Origin: an uncultured SAR86 cluster bacterium | GTDB taxonomy: Bacteria > Pseudomonadota > Gammaproteobacteria > Magnimaribacterales > D2472 | Direction of reading: 5' to 3' | Length of the DNA stretch: 64,000 nt | Assembly (NCBI GenBank): GCA_902595065.1 | Contig: CACJOM010000004.1 | Coordinates: forward strand, 1-64,000 | Shown here: one piece after another, positions 56,369-64,000 of the stretch | Layout: each line of letters starts with the position of its first letter | How positions within the stretch are numbered: the stretch's first letter is position 1 | The notes under the pieces: model-generated | Databases searched by the model: none | Told to the model about the DNA's origin: nothing | The model's input: the letters and a program-made list of their open reading frames with translations, nothing else | Position numbers and translations under genes: made by a program

Positions 56369-57121
56369 TTATCGAAGATAGGCCTGACCTCCATCAAGCA
56401 TGATAGTTGATCCAGTAATATAATTCATTCCATCAGAGAGAATATGACAAACAGCCTCACCAATATCATTTTTACAGTCACCCACTCTGCCTAATGGTAT
56501 GGTTTTAAGAAATTCGTTAGCTTCATCAGGGTGCTCACTCATCCACCATTCCATTCCAGTAGACTTAGCAAGAGGCATAATACAGTTGACTAAAATATTA
56601 TTCTGGCCCCACTCAACTGCAGCCGCCCTTGACAAAGATCGAATTGACTCTTTTACAGCGGCATAAGCTCCATAAGAACTTGAATCAGGTCGCAAAGCTG
56701 AAGAGCTTGCTAAATTAATAATTTTTCCGTCGCCCTTTAAGTGAGGATAAGAAGCTTTCATAAATCGGAATGTTGCTAGCGGACCAGAGTTCCATCCATT
56801 AACAAAAGATTCATCAGTCACATCTAAAATATTTCCTAATGGTACTTCTTGCGCATTATTTATTAAAATATTTAATGAATTAAACTTTGAAATTGTGGCT
56901 TCAATTGAATTATTAATAGATTCATTACTTTTTACATCACATTCAATTGCAATGGCTGATCCACCTTGTTGATTGATATCTTCGGCGACAGCTTCTACTT
57001 TAGACAAAGTTCTTCCAACTAAACAGACATTTGCTCCATATGATGCTAGAGCTCTTGCAATTCCTTCGCCAACGCCCTGACCTGAACCTGTAATTAAAGC
57101 CGTTTTATTTGAAAAATCCAT
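56369..57121 (-). CDS. SDR-family oxidoreductase
   Basis: A classical short-chain dehydrogenase of 250 residues beginning MDFSNKTALITGSGQGVG at 57121. It has NNAQEVPLG, a Ser in NLASSSAL, the Tyr-Lys pair in YGAYAAVKES and the end MLDGGQAYLR. The start overlaps the preceding flavoprotein stop as TAATG, so the two are coupled. An extension to 57238 exists but is only the shadow of that gene. The substrate is probably a cyclic alcohol or ketone, judging from context only. Confidence 0.85.
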   Translation of the reverse strand: MDFSNKTALITGSGQGVGEGIARALASYGANVCLVGRTLSKVEAVAEDINQQGGSAIAIECDVKSNESINNSIEATISKFNSLNILINNAQEVPLGNILDVTDESFVNGWNSGPLATFRFMKASYPHLKGDGKIINLASSSALRPDSSSYGAYAAVKESIRSLSRAAAVEWGQNNILVNCIMPLAKSTGMEWWMSEHPDEANEFLKTIPLGRVGDCKNDIGEAVCHILSDGMNYITGSTIMLDGGQAYLR

Positions 57122-58830
57122 TAAAAATTTGAGCCGGTAATATCTTTTGCAGCCAAATAACCAAAAGTCATAGCTGGACCAAGTGTTGAACCAGGACCAG
57201 GATAAGTTGGTAATAATGCTGTGGAGCAATTTCCGCATGCATAAAGCCCTGGTATGACTTTACCATCTTTCTTCAAAACCCTAGCATGCGTATCGATTAC
57301 TAAGCCGCCAGCTGTACCCATTTCACCTGGATATAAAACCATACAATAAAAAGGTCCAGTTTCTAGAGGAGCAAGACATGGATTAGGAGTCACTGATGGA
57401 TCGCCATAATATCTATCATACACACTATCTCCACGTTGAAGATCAAGATCTTTACCCGATGCTGCATATTCATTAACTTTTGCTTGAGTTGCCAAAAGGC
57501 CTTTAACGTCAATACCCGCAACATCAGCTAACTCTTCTAGCGTTTCTCCCTTTGATAAAAAAGATGGAGTCCACCATTCTTTTGGAACAGCTGAATCAGG
57601 TTGCATCGATGCTTGAAGAAGCGGACCACAAGGTCTATTTTTTCTAAATGTGCTATCAAAAATCATATAACAGGGAGCACAAGGATTGCCTTCAGCATAT
57701 TTATCAAACATATCATTTACAAAGCTGACATAATTTTGAGATTCATTAGAAAATCTCTCACCATTTTTATTAACGGTAAAATTTCCAGGCATTGATTTAT
57801 CCACCATCGATAACCACCCTTTATCATGACCAGGCACCTTCATAACAGTAGACCACCAGCCAGTATCCATTTGATGAGTATCGGCGCCTAATTTTAATGC
57901 AGCTTTAAGCGCATCTCCTGTATTGAAAGTATTTGCTGCACTCCATTCTATATTTGTTGGCTTAGGCAAATACTGATCTCTCAAAGCTTGATCTTTTTCA
58001 AACCCTCCGGAAGCAAGAATAACCCCTTTATTAGCCTTAATATTAATTTCAATATTATTTTTTGCAGCCTTGATTCCAATCACTGAACCATTTTCATCAA
58101 TAAGATCTGTCATTGCAGTTTCTGTCCATAAATCAACGTTCCTATCCTTTAAAGATAAGATTAATCTTGCGATACCTGCATTGCCCATAGTTAAGCGTCT
58201 GTCCTTCCAACCCCATTTAAGCCTCATTGGTAGATCTAAAATATATTTAGTAAATAGTTTTGCAAATAAAGATTTCCAACCAGGCAAAGCCCCAAGTAAT
58301 AGCTGACCCTCTACTTGGGTAAAATTCATGTTTATTGGACCCATAGTAAAAGCGGTTTGAGGGTGTTGTTCCCTTAACTTAGCCAAATCATCTCCGAGCT
58401 CAGTTCCATTTATGGGCTCAGGCTCCATGGATCTATTACCTGCCTTGCCTCCAGGATTATCTGGGAAATAATCTGGATAATGAGCTAAGTTTCTATATTT
58501 AACTTGTGAATTTTCATGAAGATAATCGATCATTTTGGGGCCTTCAGATAGATAAGTTTCAATTAGCTCATCTTTAATTTTTCCCTCAGGTGAAACACTA
58601 TTTATGTAGTCTCTTGCATCCTGATCAGAGTCATCGACATCTTCAGCTTTGGCATACCTGTTATTAGGTATCCAGACACCTCCACCAGAGGTAGCTGAGG
58701 TTCCGCCAAATTGAGTACTTTTTTCAATTACTAATGTTTTTGCACCACCATCGTGGCTGCACAAAGCTGAGGTTAAAGCTCCGTTACCAGAACCAATTAC
58801 AACAACATCAAATTCATAATCCCATTTCAT
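57121..58830 (-). CDS. 3-ketosteroid 1-dehydrogenase-like FAD protein
   Basis: A 569-residue flavoprotein of the fumarate-reductase/3-ketosteroid dehydrogenase family. FAD binding is shown by VVVIGSGNGALTSAL and FGGTSATSGGGVWIPNN near the N-terminus. The C-terminal TYPGPGSTLGPAMTFGYLAA and GTAGGLVIDTHARVL are hallmark segments of ketosteroid dehydrogenases, which introduce a double bond next to a ring ketone. Neighbouring SDR and NTF2-like genes fit a small alicyclic-ring pathway. The natural substrate may be a steroid or another cyclic ketone. Confidence 0.85.
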   Translation of the reverse strand: MKWDYEFDVVVIGSGNGALTSALCSHDGGAKTLVIEKSTQFGGTSATSGGGVWIPNNRYAKAEDVDDSDQDARDYINSVSPEGKIKDELIETYLSEGPKMIDYLHENSQVKYRNLAHYPDYFPDNPGGKAGNRSMEPEPINGTELGDDLAKLREQHPQTAFTMGPINMNFTQVEGQLLLGALPGWKSLFAKLFTKYILDLPMRLKWGWKDRRLTMGNAGIARLILSLKDRNVDLWTETAMTDLIDENGSVIGIKAAKNNIEINIKANKGVILASGGFEKDQALRDQYLPKPTNIEWSAANTFNTGDALKAALKLGADTHQMDTGWWSTVMKVPGHDKGWLSMVDKSMPGNFTVNKNGERFSNESQNYVSFVNDMFDKYAEGNPCAPCYMIFDSTFRKNRPCGPLLQASMQPDSAVPKEWWTPSFLSKGETLEELADVAGIDVKGLLATQAKVNEYAASGKDLDLQRGDSVYDRYYGDPSVTPNPCLAPLETGPFYCMVLYPGEMGTAGGLVIDTHARVLKKDGKVIPGLYACGNCSTALLPTYPGPGSTLGPAMTFGYLAAKDITGSNF

Positions 58831-59001
58831 AATTTTTATTAATTTTTATTAAATTGTAACTAATTCACTATAACTCAATGAGTATTTTTTAAAAAATTGA
58901 TATATATCTTTTTTTTGATTGACAAAATTTTAGCAGTTGATACTCCCAAATTATTTTCATTAATGTCTATAATCAAGTTTTACTAAATTTAACGTTGATA
59001 A

Positions 59002-60132
59002 ATGAAAACTGATATTTGCATAAAACTTGGTATTGAATATCCTATTTTTGCTTTTACTCACTGCAGAGATGTTGTTGTAGCAGTTAGTAAAGCTGGCGGA
59101 ATTGGCGTTCTTGGTGCAGTGGGTTATTCACCAGAACAATTGAAAGAGGAACTAGATTGGATCGATGAACATATAGGAGATTATCCATATGGTGTTGATA
59201 CGGTTATTCCGCAGAAATATGAAGGTATGGATGAGAAAGATCCTGAGCAATTATTAGAATCATTACAAAAAATGATACCTGATGGGCATAGAGAATTTGT
59301 TGAAGGTCTTTTAACTGAAAATGGCGTTCCTGAAGCACCGGAATCTAATGGTCCCAAAGGTGGACTATTGGGCTGGACAGAGGCAACTGCTGAACCCCAA
59401 ATAGAAGAAGCATTAAAACATCCAAATGTAAAATTAATTGCAAATGCTTTAGGTACACCTCCTGCTGATATGATTAAAAAAATTCAAGATAAAGGTGTTT
59501 TGATTGGTGCGTTATGCGGGAAAATTAAACAAGCAGTAGCACATAAAGAGGCAGGCCTTGATTTCATCATTGCACAAGGTGGTGAAGGTGGAGGACATAC
59601 TGGAGAGATAGGAAGCATTGTGTTGTGGCCACAAATCGTTGATGCTGTAGATGGATTGCCAGTTCTGGCTGCAGGCGGAATAGGTAATGGTCGCCAAATG
59701 GCTGCAGCTATGTCAACAGGAGCTCAAGGAGTTTGGTGTGGTTCATTATGGCTAGCTGTTGAAGAGGCGGCGGCTCAGCCAGCTGAAAAGGATTCATATT
59801 TAAATGCAACCAGCGAAGACACAATTAGAAGCAGAGCATGGACAGGTAAACCTGCAAGAATGTTAAAAAATAAATGGACAGAAGCCTGGGAAAATCCTGA
59901 AAATCCTGATCCATTACCAATGCCACTTCAAGGTATGATCACTTTTGATGCAATGAGACGAACCTCTATATATGCTGGCTCAGGAAATACTCAAGATGTT
60001 TCTTTTAATGCTGCTGGTCAAGTTATTGGTCAAGTAAAACAAATTGAGTCAGTAAAAGACGTCATCTATAGAATTATTAACGAGTATCTTGATTCAGTTG
60101 AGCGATTAAACTCTTTGCTGCCAAAAGAATAA
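59002..60132 (+). CDS. Nitronate monooxygenase family flavoprotein
   Basis: A 376-residue FMN barrel related to 2-nitropropane dioxygenase/nitronate monooxygenase. It has GIEYPIFAFTHCRDVVVAVS at the start, a phosphate-binding IAQGGEGGGHTGEIGS and VLAAGGIGNGRQMAAAMSTG. Some family members act in ring or fatty-acid catabolism rather than on nitronates. It diverges from the ketosteroid-dehydrogenase-like operon across 171 bases; a TATAAT lies at 58968-58973 without a good -35 element. Confidence 0.85.
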   Translation: MKTDICIKLGIEYPIFAFTHCRDVVVAVSKAGGIGVLGAVGYSPEQLKEELDWIDEHIGDYPYGVDTVIPQKYEGMDEKDPEQLLESLQKMIPDGHREFVEGLLTENGVPEAPESNGPKGGLLGWTEATAEPQIEEALKHPNVKLIANALGTPPADMIKKIQDKGVLIGALCGKIKQAVAHKEAGLDFIIAQGGEGGGHTGEIGSIVLWPQIVDAVDGLPVLAAGGIGNGRQMAAAMSTGAQGVWCGSLWLAVEEAAAQPAEKDSYLNATSEDTIRSRAWTGKPARMLKNKWTEAWENPENPDPLPMPLQGMITFDAMRRTSIYAGSGNTQDVSFNAAGQVIGQVKQIESVKDVIYRIINEYLDSVERLNSLLPKE

Positions 60133-60141
60133 ATTTTATTA

Positions 60142-60324
60142 ATGTTTGAAAATCTATTGGCTGAGTTTCAAGACTTACTTTGGGGTCTTGGAATAGTTTC
60201 TATTGCTATAATTGGATTGCTAATATTACCCAAAAAGCTCTCGAATCAACTTGGCCAACACCCGCTTATTTTAACAGTTATGTTTTTTTCAATACTCTAT
60301 GCAGTAATAAGGGTTTTTAACTAA
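60142..60324 (+). CDS. Small membrane protein of unknown function
   Basis: A 60-residue protein with two hydrophobic segments (about 14-29 and 42-58) separated by a short basic stretch, PKKLSNQLGQHP. It begins 9 bases after the nitronate monooxygenase stop on the same strand and ends in a CTAA shared with the convergent M20 gene. I do not recognise a family. Coding is supported by the hydrophobic pattern and tight spacing only. Confidence 0.6.
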   Translation: MFENLLAEFQDLLWGLGIVSIAIIGLLILPKKLSNQLGQHPLILTVMFFSILYAVIRVFN

Positions 60325-61619
60325 CTGCTTGAATTGAAATCCGATGAAAAGTCCTGAACTAAATTAACAAATGCTTTAACTCCATTGGTTAAAGCCGAAT
60401 CATCAACGTAAAAGTATGGTGAATGATTTGTAGGACTATCTTCAACTCCTGGTGGATTAACCCCAAGAAAAAAGAATAATCCAGGAACTTGTTGAGCAAA
60501 GAATGAAAAGTCCTCAGCACCAGTCCGAGGAACTCTTGCTTCAAAAAAATCTCCATTTGAGGCTTCAATTAAAGAGGAGGAATATTTTTTTGCTAGCTCT
60601 TCATCGTTTACAGTAACAGGATATCCACCATAAACCTTAAACTCAGTCATAGCTTTAGCATGATGCGCAGCAGCAACATTTTCAGCAATTAGTTTGATTT
60701 CATCTCGTATTTGATCAGCATAAGAATCTTTGAATGTTCTTATAGTACCTTCTAACATGGCTGAGGAAGGTATGATGTTATTTCTAGTTCCTGCTTTCAT
60801 AATGCCAACCGTGACCACTGCCTGACTATCCAGAAGGTTTAACCTTCTACTTACAATCGTTTGCAATGTTGTTGCAATATCTGATGCAGCTATAATTGGG
60901 TCAACGCCGCTCCATGGCCTAGAGCCATGAGTTTGTTTACCTTGAACAGTTATTCTAAACGCTTCAGCTGAAGCCATTATTGGTCCAGGTTTTGTCCAAA
61001 TTTGACCATTTTTAAAATTAGAGACATGCAATCCAAAGATTGCATCTGGCATTTCAATCTCAAAGAGACCCTCTTTAAGCATTAACTCAGCACCACCCTC
61101 TTCTCCCTCAGGTGCTCCTTCCTCAGCTGGTTGAAAGATGAGTAAAATATCACCATTTAACTTATCAGTATTTCTAGAAAGAAAACTTGCGGCTCCAAGC
61201 AGTATTGCTATATGGGCATCATGGCCGCATGCATGCATAACCCCAACCTCATTTCCCTGGTAGGTGGTTTTAACTTTTGATGAAAATGGCAGATTAAGTT
61301 TTTCAGTAACAGGCAATCCATCAATATCAGCTCTAAGCGCAATTAAAGGGCCAGGATTTTGACCTCTAATGAATGCTGTGACTCCTGTGATACCGAAATC
61401 TGTGCTGGGCTCGAGACCCATCTCAGTTAATGCCTCAACTATAGATTCCTGTGTTTTATATTCTCTGTTTGAGAGTTCTGGATACTGATGAAAATAATGC
61501 CTCCAATCAGTGACCTTTGCCATAACCCCATCAAGATCTCTGTCCAATTGAGTTTTTAGGTCATCTGCAACAATTAAATTTGTTAGTACAATTAAAAAGA
61601 ATAGAATTAAATTTTTCAT
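60321..61619 (-). CDS. Exported M20-family amidohydrolase/peptidase
   Basis: A 432-residue M20D amidohydrolase with a signal peptide (about 1-18, LIVADD). Metal ligands appear in HACGHDAHIAILLGA, FQPAEEGAPEG and GAEDFSFFAQQVPGLFFFLG. WRHYFHQYPELSNREYKT is the typical opening of aminoacylase/hippurate-hydrolase relatives, which remove acyl groups from amino acids. Export to the periplasm suggests peptide or N-acyl-amino-acid scavenging. It is 3 bases after the DUF1295 gene. Confidence 0.88.
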   Translation of the reverse strand: MKNLILFFLIVLTNLIVADDLKTQLDRDLDGVMAKVTDWRHYFHQYPELSNREYKTQESIVEALTEMGLEPSTDFGITGVTAFIRGQNPGPLIALRADIDGLPVTEKLNLPFSSKVKTTYQGNEVGVMHACGHDAHIAILLGAASFLSRNTDKLNGDILLIFQPAEEGAPEGEEGGAELMLKEGLFEIEMPDAIFGLHVSNFKNGQIWTKPGPIMASAEAFRITVQGKQTHGSRPWSGVDPIIAASDIATTLQTIVSRRLNLLDSQAVVTVGIMKAGTRNNIIPSSAMLEGTIRTFKDSYADQIRDEIKLIAENVAAAHHAKAMTEFKVYGGYPVTVNDEELAKKYSSSLIEASNGDFFEARVPRTGAEDFSFFAQQVPGLFFFLGVNPPGVEDSPTNHSPYFYVDDSALTNGVKAFVNLVQDFSSDFNSSS

Positions 61620-61622
61620 GGT

Positions 61623-62501
61623 CTAGCCTCTTTTAAAAATATTTATAAAAATTGCTGGGGTTGAATCCATATATTCCCTGAAATCTGAGCGTCTTTCTAA
61701 TGAACGTTTATCCATCATTGAAACTGATGCAATAGCAATTAAAGCATACATAATTAAAGAGCCTATCAAAAGCCAAGCAAATGAAGAGTTAGCGGCTAAA
61801 GCAAAAACAAAAAGACTAAACCAGAACAATATCTCTCCAAAATAATTTGGATGACGTGAGTAATACCACAATCCTGATTTCATAGTTTTAGGTTCAGAAA
61901 GATTTTTTCTAAAATTATACATTTGTTGATCAGAGATAATTTGAATAATGACTGCAGCTACAGCCAAAAAAGTTGCCAATATATCTAAATTGTTTAATTC
62001 GTTACCCGGGTACGCAAGAGCATAAATCATTGGAAGTAATGCCATATAAACACAAAGCGTTGGAATAAGATGTATAGAACCGAAATCTACTATGAAGTAT
62101 TGAAATTTATTCTTTGTTTTCCCTTTCATCATTATGTATCGCCAATCTTCATGTGAGAAACCTTCCCATGATCTCATCCAGTTATAGGTTAATCGGATAG
62201 CCCATAACAATAAGCATGCATGCATTAAAAATGCCCTTTGAACATCTCCTGAAGCAGAAATATCTGCCCAACACATGATTGTTAAGACAACGGGAATAAC
62301 TGACCAAAAAGCATCGTACCAGCTAGAATTATTAAAAATTACACTTAAAAAATATATAAAAATTGTAGCCTCAATATGACAAATAAGTACTTTGAATATT
62401 AAAGAGGATTCAGAAAAAAGGTTCCAAGTAAACTGCATGGAATAAATGCATGCTATATACCCAACTAAAATAACTAATAGATGTAAAAATTTTGTTTTCA
62501 T
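61623..62501 (-). CDS. DUF1295 / steroid 5-alpha-reductase-like membrane protein
   Basis: A 292-residue integral membrane protein with about seven hydrophobic segments. The C-terminal SRHPNYFGEILFWFSLFVFA is the signature shared by DUF1295 proteins, isoprenylcysteine methyltransferases and steroid 5-alpha-reductases. NYDAFWS-type WYDAFWSVIP is also typical. Function is unproven. It overlaps the FO synthase end by 4 bases, so the two are co-translated. Confidence 0.8.
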   Translation of the reverse strand: MKTKFLHLLVILVGYIACIYSMQFTWNLFSESSLIFKVLICHIEATIFIYFLSVIFNNSSWYDAFWSVIPVVLTIMCWADISASGDVQRAFLMHACLLLWAIRLTYNWMRSWEGFSHEDWRYIMMKGKTKNKFQYFIVDFGSIHLIPTLCVYMALLPMIYALAYPGNELNNLDILATFLAVAAVIIQIISDQQMYNFRKNLSEPKTMKSGLWYYSRHPNYFGEILFWFSLFVFALAANSSFAWLLIGSLIMYALIAIASVSMMDKRSLERRSDFREYMDSTPAIFINIFKRG

Positions 62502-64000
62502 TTGATGTTAATTAATTTTTTAGGTTGATGATAATCATTGTTAATAGGAATGAGAGGAATGGATTGTAAAGTAATTAAGTCTCGAAGATTATTATTTAGT
62601 GAATCGTACAATGTATTTCTTTGCTGTAAATTTAATTCTAATTCATCGGCAATTCCTATTACCTCTTCAAGTCTAAGCTCCTGACCAAATGAAGCGCCGG
62701 CAGATCTTGTGATAGATTCATTCATCAATACACCTCCGATATCATTAATTCCAGAAGATAAGAGAAATTTAAGCCCTGGAAGACCCATTTTAACCCAAGA
62801 TCCTTGAATATTATTGATCAGTCCTTGGAATAGTATTCTGGCAACAGAGTGAACTAAAATTGTTTCTTTAAAAGTGGGTCCAGGTCTAGCTTGACCACGT
62901 CTATATATAGGAGCTTCATTTGCAACAAAAGGCAAAGGAACAAACTCAGTTATGCCATTAGTTTTCTTTTGCAGGTTTAAAAGCTCTAATAAATGATGTG
63001 CGAGATGAGAAGTTCTCTCTATATGCCCAAACATCATTGTTGATGTTGTAGGCAATCCTACAGAATGAGCAATTTCAATAATATCAATCCATTGCTTGCT
63101 AGTAAGTTTATCAGGGCAAATAATCGCTCGTACATCATCATGCAAAATTTCTGCAGCCGTTCCTGGAAGTGAATTCAAGCCCGCATTTTTTAACTCTACG
63201 AGAAACTCTTTAACAGAAATATTTAAGGTTTTTCTGCCATGATCAATTTCTAAAGGAGAGAAAGCATGAATATGAATTGAGGGCGAAGATGCTCTTATTG
63301 CTCTCACAATTTCTAGATATGTTTCACCTGAATATTTTGGATGTATTCCTCCCTGCAAACATACTTCCGTAGCACCTCTATCAACTGCTTCGTTTGTTCT
63401 TCGAATTATCTCTTCGTATGAAATATTATATGGCTTACCTCTTAGGTCATCATGTCCCCTGCCTTTGGAAAAAGCACAAAAATTACATTTGAAAGAGCAG
63501 ATGTTTGTATAGTTAATGTTCCTGTTAACAACAAAAGTTATGTCTGATCCATGTATTTGTGATTTAACATCATTGGCATAATCAACAACATATTTAAAAT
63601 CGTTATTTGACGTCTCCAGAAGTTGTTGAATATTCTGAATAGATGGATTTTTTTCAACTTTTTTAATCGTTTGACGAATACCGGAATTTGGTTCTACTTC
63701 CGGATATGAAGGTATTTTATTGCTAATTCCTGACCTCCAGAAATCGGACCGAATAAGAGACTGAGAATCAGTTATTTGAAGTAGCTTGGTAGATATTTTG
63801 GGTGTAGAAAAACTCTCAAGATCAGTAAAATACCTTGGATATAAAGTTGCTCTTGGTACTAAAGATTGATTTGAAATTGAAGCTATTTTATTCAGCTTCT
63901 CTATTTCAGGCCAAGGCGCCTCTGGATTCACATAATCCATGGTAACCGGGGATATTCCCCCAAAATCATTTATTCCAGACTGAGATAGCTGTTTAATATT
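62498..64000 (-). CDS. fbiC: FO synthase, CofG-CofH fusion (5' part outside window)
   Basis: FO synthase builds the 5-deazaflavin FO, precursor of coenzyme F420 and light-harvesting chromophore of some photolyases. The frame is open to the edge of the window. The first visible residues (GINDFGGISPVTMDYVNPEA) are the C-terminal end of a CofG domain. A complete CofH radical-SAM domain follows, with its cluster motif CSFKCNFC. So the protein is a CofGH fusion truncated here by the window, with 500 residues visible. The ATG at 63940 is internal and not the start. Other F420 genes (cofC, cofD, cofE types) are not in the window. Confidence 0.92.
   Translation of the reverse strand, partial: NIKQLSQSGINDFGGISPVTMDYVNPEAPWPEIEKLNKIASISNQSLVPRATLYPRYFTDLESFSTPKISTKLLQITDSQSLIRSDFWRSGISNKIPSYPEVEPNSGIRQTIKKVEKNPSIQNIQQLLETSNNDFKYVVDYANDVKSQIHGSDITFVVNRNINYTNICSFKCNFCAFSKGRGHDDLRGKPYNISYEEIIRRTNEAVDRGATEVCLQGGIHPKYSGETYLEIVRAIRASSPSIHIHAFSPLEIDHGRKTLNISVKEFLVELKNAGLNSLPGTAAEILHDDVRAIICPDKLTSKQWIDIIEIAHSVGLPTTSTMMFGHIERTSHLAHHLLELLNLQKKTNGITEFVPLPFVANEAPIYRRGQARPGPTFKETILVHSVARILFQGLINNIQGSWVKMGLPGLKFLLSSGINDIGGVLMNESITRSAGASFGQELRLEEVIGIADELELNLQQRNTLYDSLNNNLRDLITLQSIPLIPINNDYHQPKKLINIK

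Noticed and set aside
57122-57238. N-terminal extension of the SDR at 56369-57121
   Set aside because: The extra 39 codons lie inside the flavoprotein gene and precede the normal SDR start; TAATG coupling at 57121 is the natural start.

Overview
The window is a gene-dense, AT-rich stretch (roughly one third G+C by eye) of a streamlined gammaproteobacterial chromosome. Gene content (Na+-NQR with apbE and nqrM, the aceA/purB/mnmA/icd/clpSA/infA block, the rne-rluC-rpmF-fab-tmk-holB block, mrp/metG, NhaB, MlaA) is gammaproteobacterial. The base composition, sodium energetics and many secreted hydrolases suggest an uncultivated marine lineage such as SAR86, which the sequence alone does not prove. 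I see no rRNA, tRNA, insertion sequence, prophage or CRISPR array, and no gap above 300 bases.

Layout: 1-4490, the end of a sodium-pumping NADH:quinone reductase operon (nqrB end, nqrCDEF, apbE, nqrM). 4487-12810, aceA, purB, mnmA, divergent icd-clpS-clpA, and infA, an order that from memory resembles the Pseudomonas block but lacks hflD. 12907-23942, an accessory region: five genes on the minus strand (PhyH-type dioxygenase, cyclase, metallo-beta-lactamase-fold enzyme, haloalkane-dehalogenase-like hydrolase, D-aminoacylase-like lipoprotein), then a secreted M14 peptidase and an S9 peptidase. 23947-25291, a hydroxyisobutyrate-dehydrogenase-like gene and a peroxiredoxin. 25389-31024, a histidine operon opening with a TrpR-like regulator and carrying a HisD-HisB fusion, with a palindrome across its likely promoter. 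31027-32934, an AGCS symporter and glutaredoxin.

32950-42948: an SDR gene, then holB, tmk, mltG, fabF, acpP, fabG, fabD, rpmF and rluC on the minus strand, and divergent rne. plsX, fabH, yceD and pabC are missing from their usual places. 42911-52414: nudC, nhaB, dusA, mlaA, mrp, metG, a thioredoxin-reductase-like ferredoxin reductase, an RnfB-like ferredoxin and a leucine-dehydrogenase-family gene. 52465-55424: rnt, a metallo-beta-lactamase-fold gene and a ferritin-like gene diverging around a strong Fur-box match, then grxD and pdxJ. 55439-60324: a catabolic-looking cluster (two NTF2-like proteins, SDR, ketosteroid-dehydrogenase-like flavoprotein, nitronate monooxygenase, small membrane protein). 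60321-64000: M20 amidohydrolase, DUF1295 membrane protein, and the C-terminal two thirds of a fused FO synthase running off the window.

The most notable points are: the HisD-HisB fusion with a TrpR-like first gene and operator-like palindrome; metG with no canonical start codon, most likely AUU; RNase E without its zinc-link cysteines; Mrp without its CxxC; MlaA without a lipobox; FO synthase in a gammaproteobacterium; and extreme compaction, in which all eleven convergent gene pairs lie between a 38-base overlap and a 4-base gap, five of them sharing stop-codon bases.
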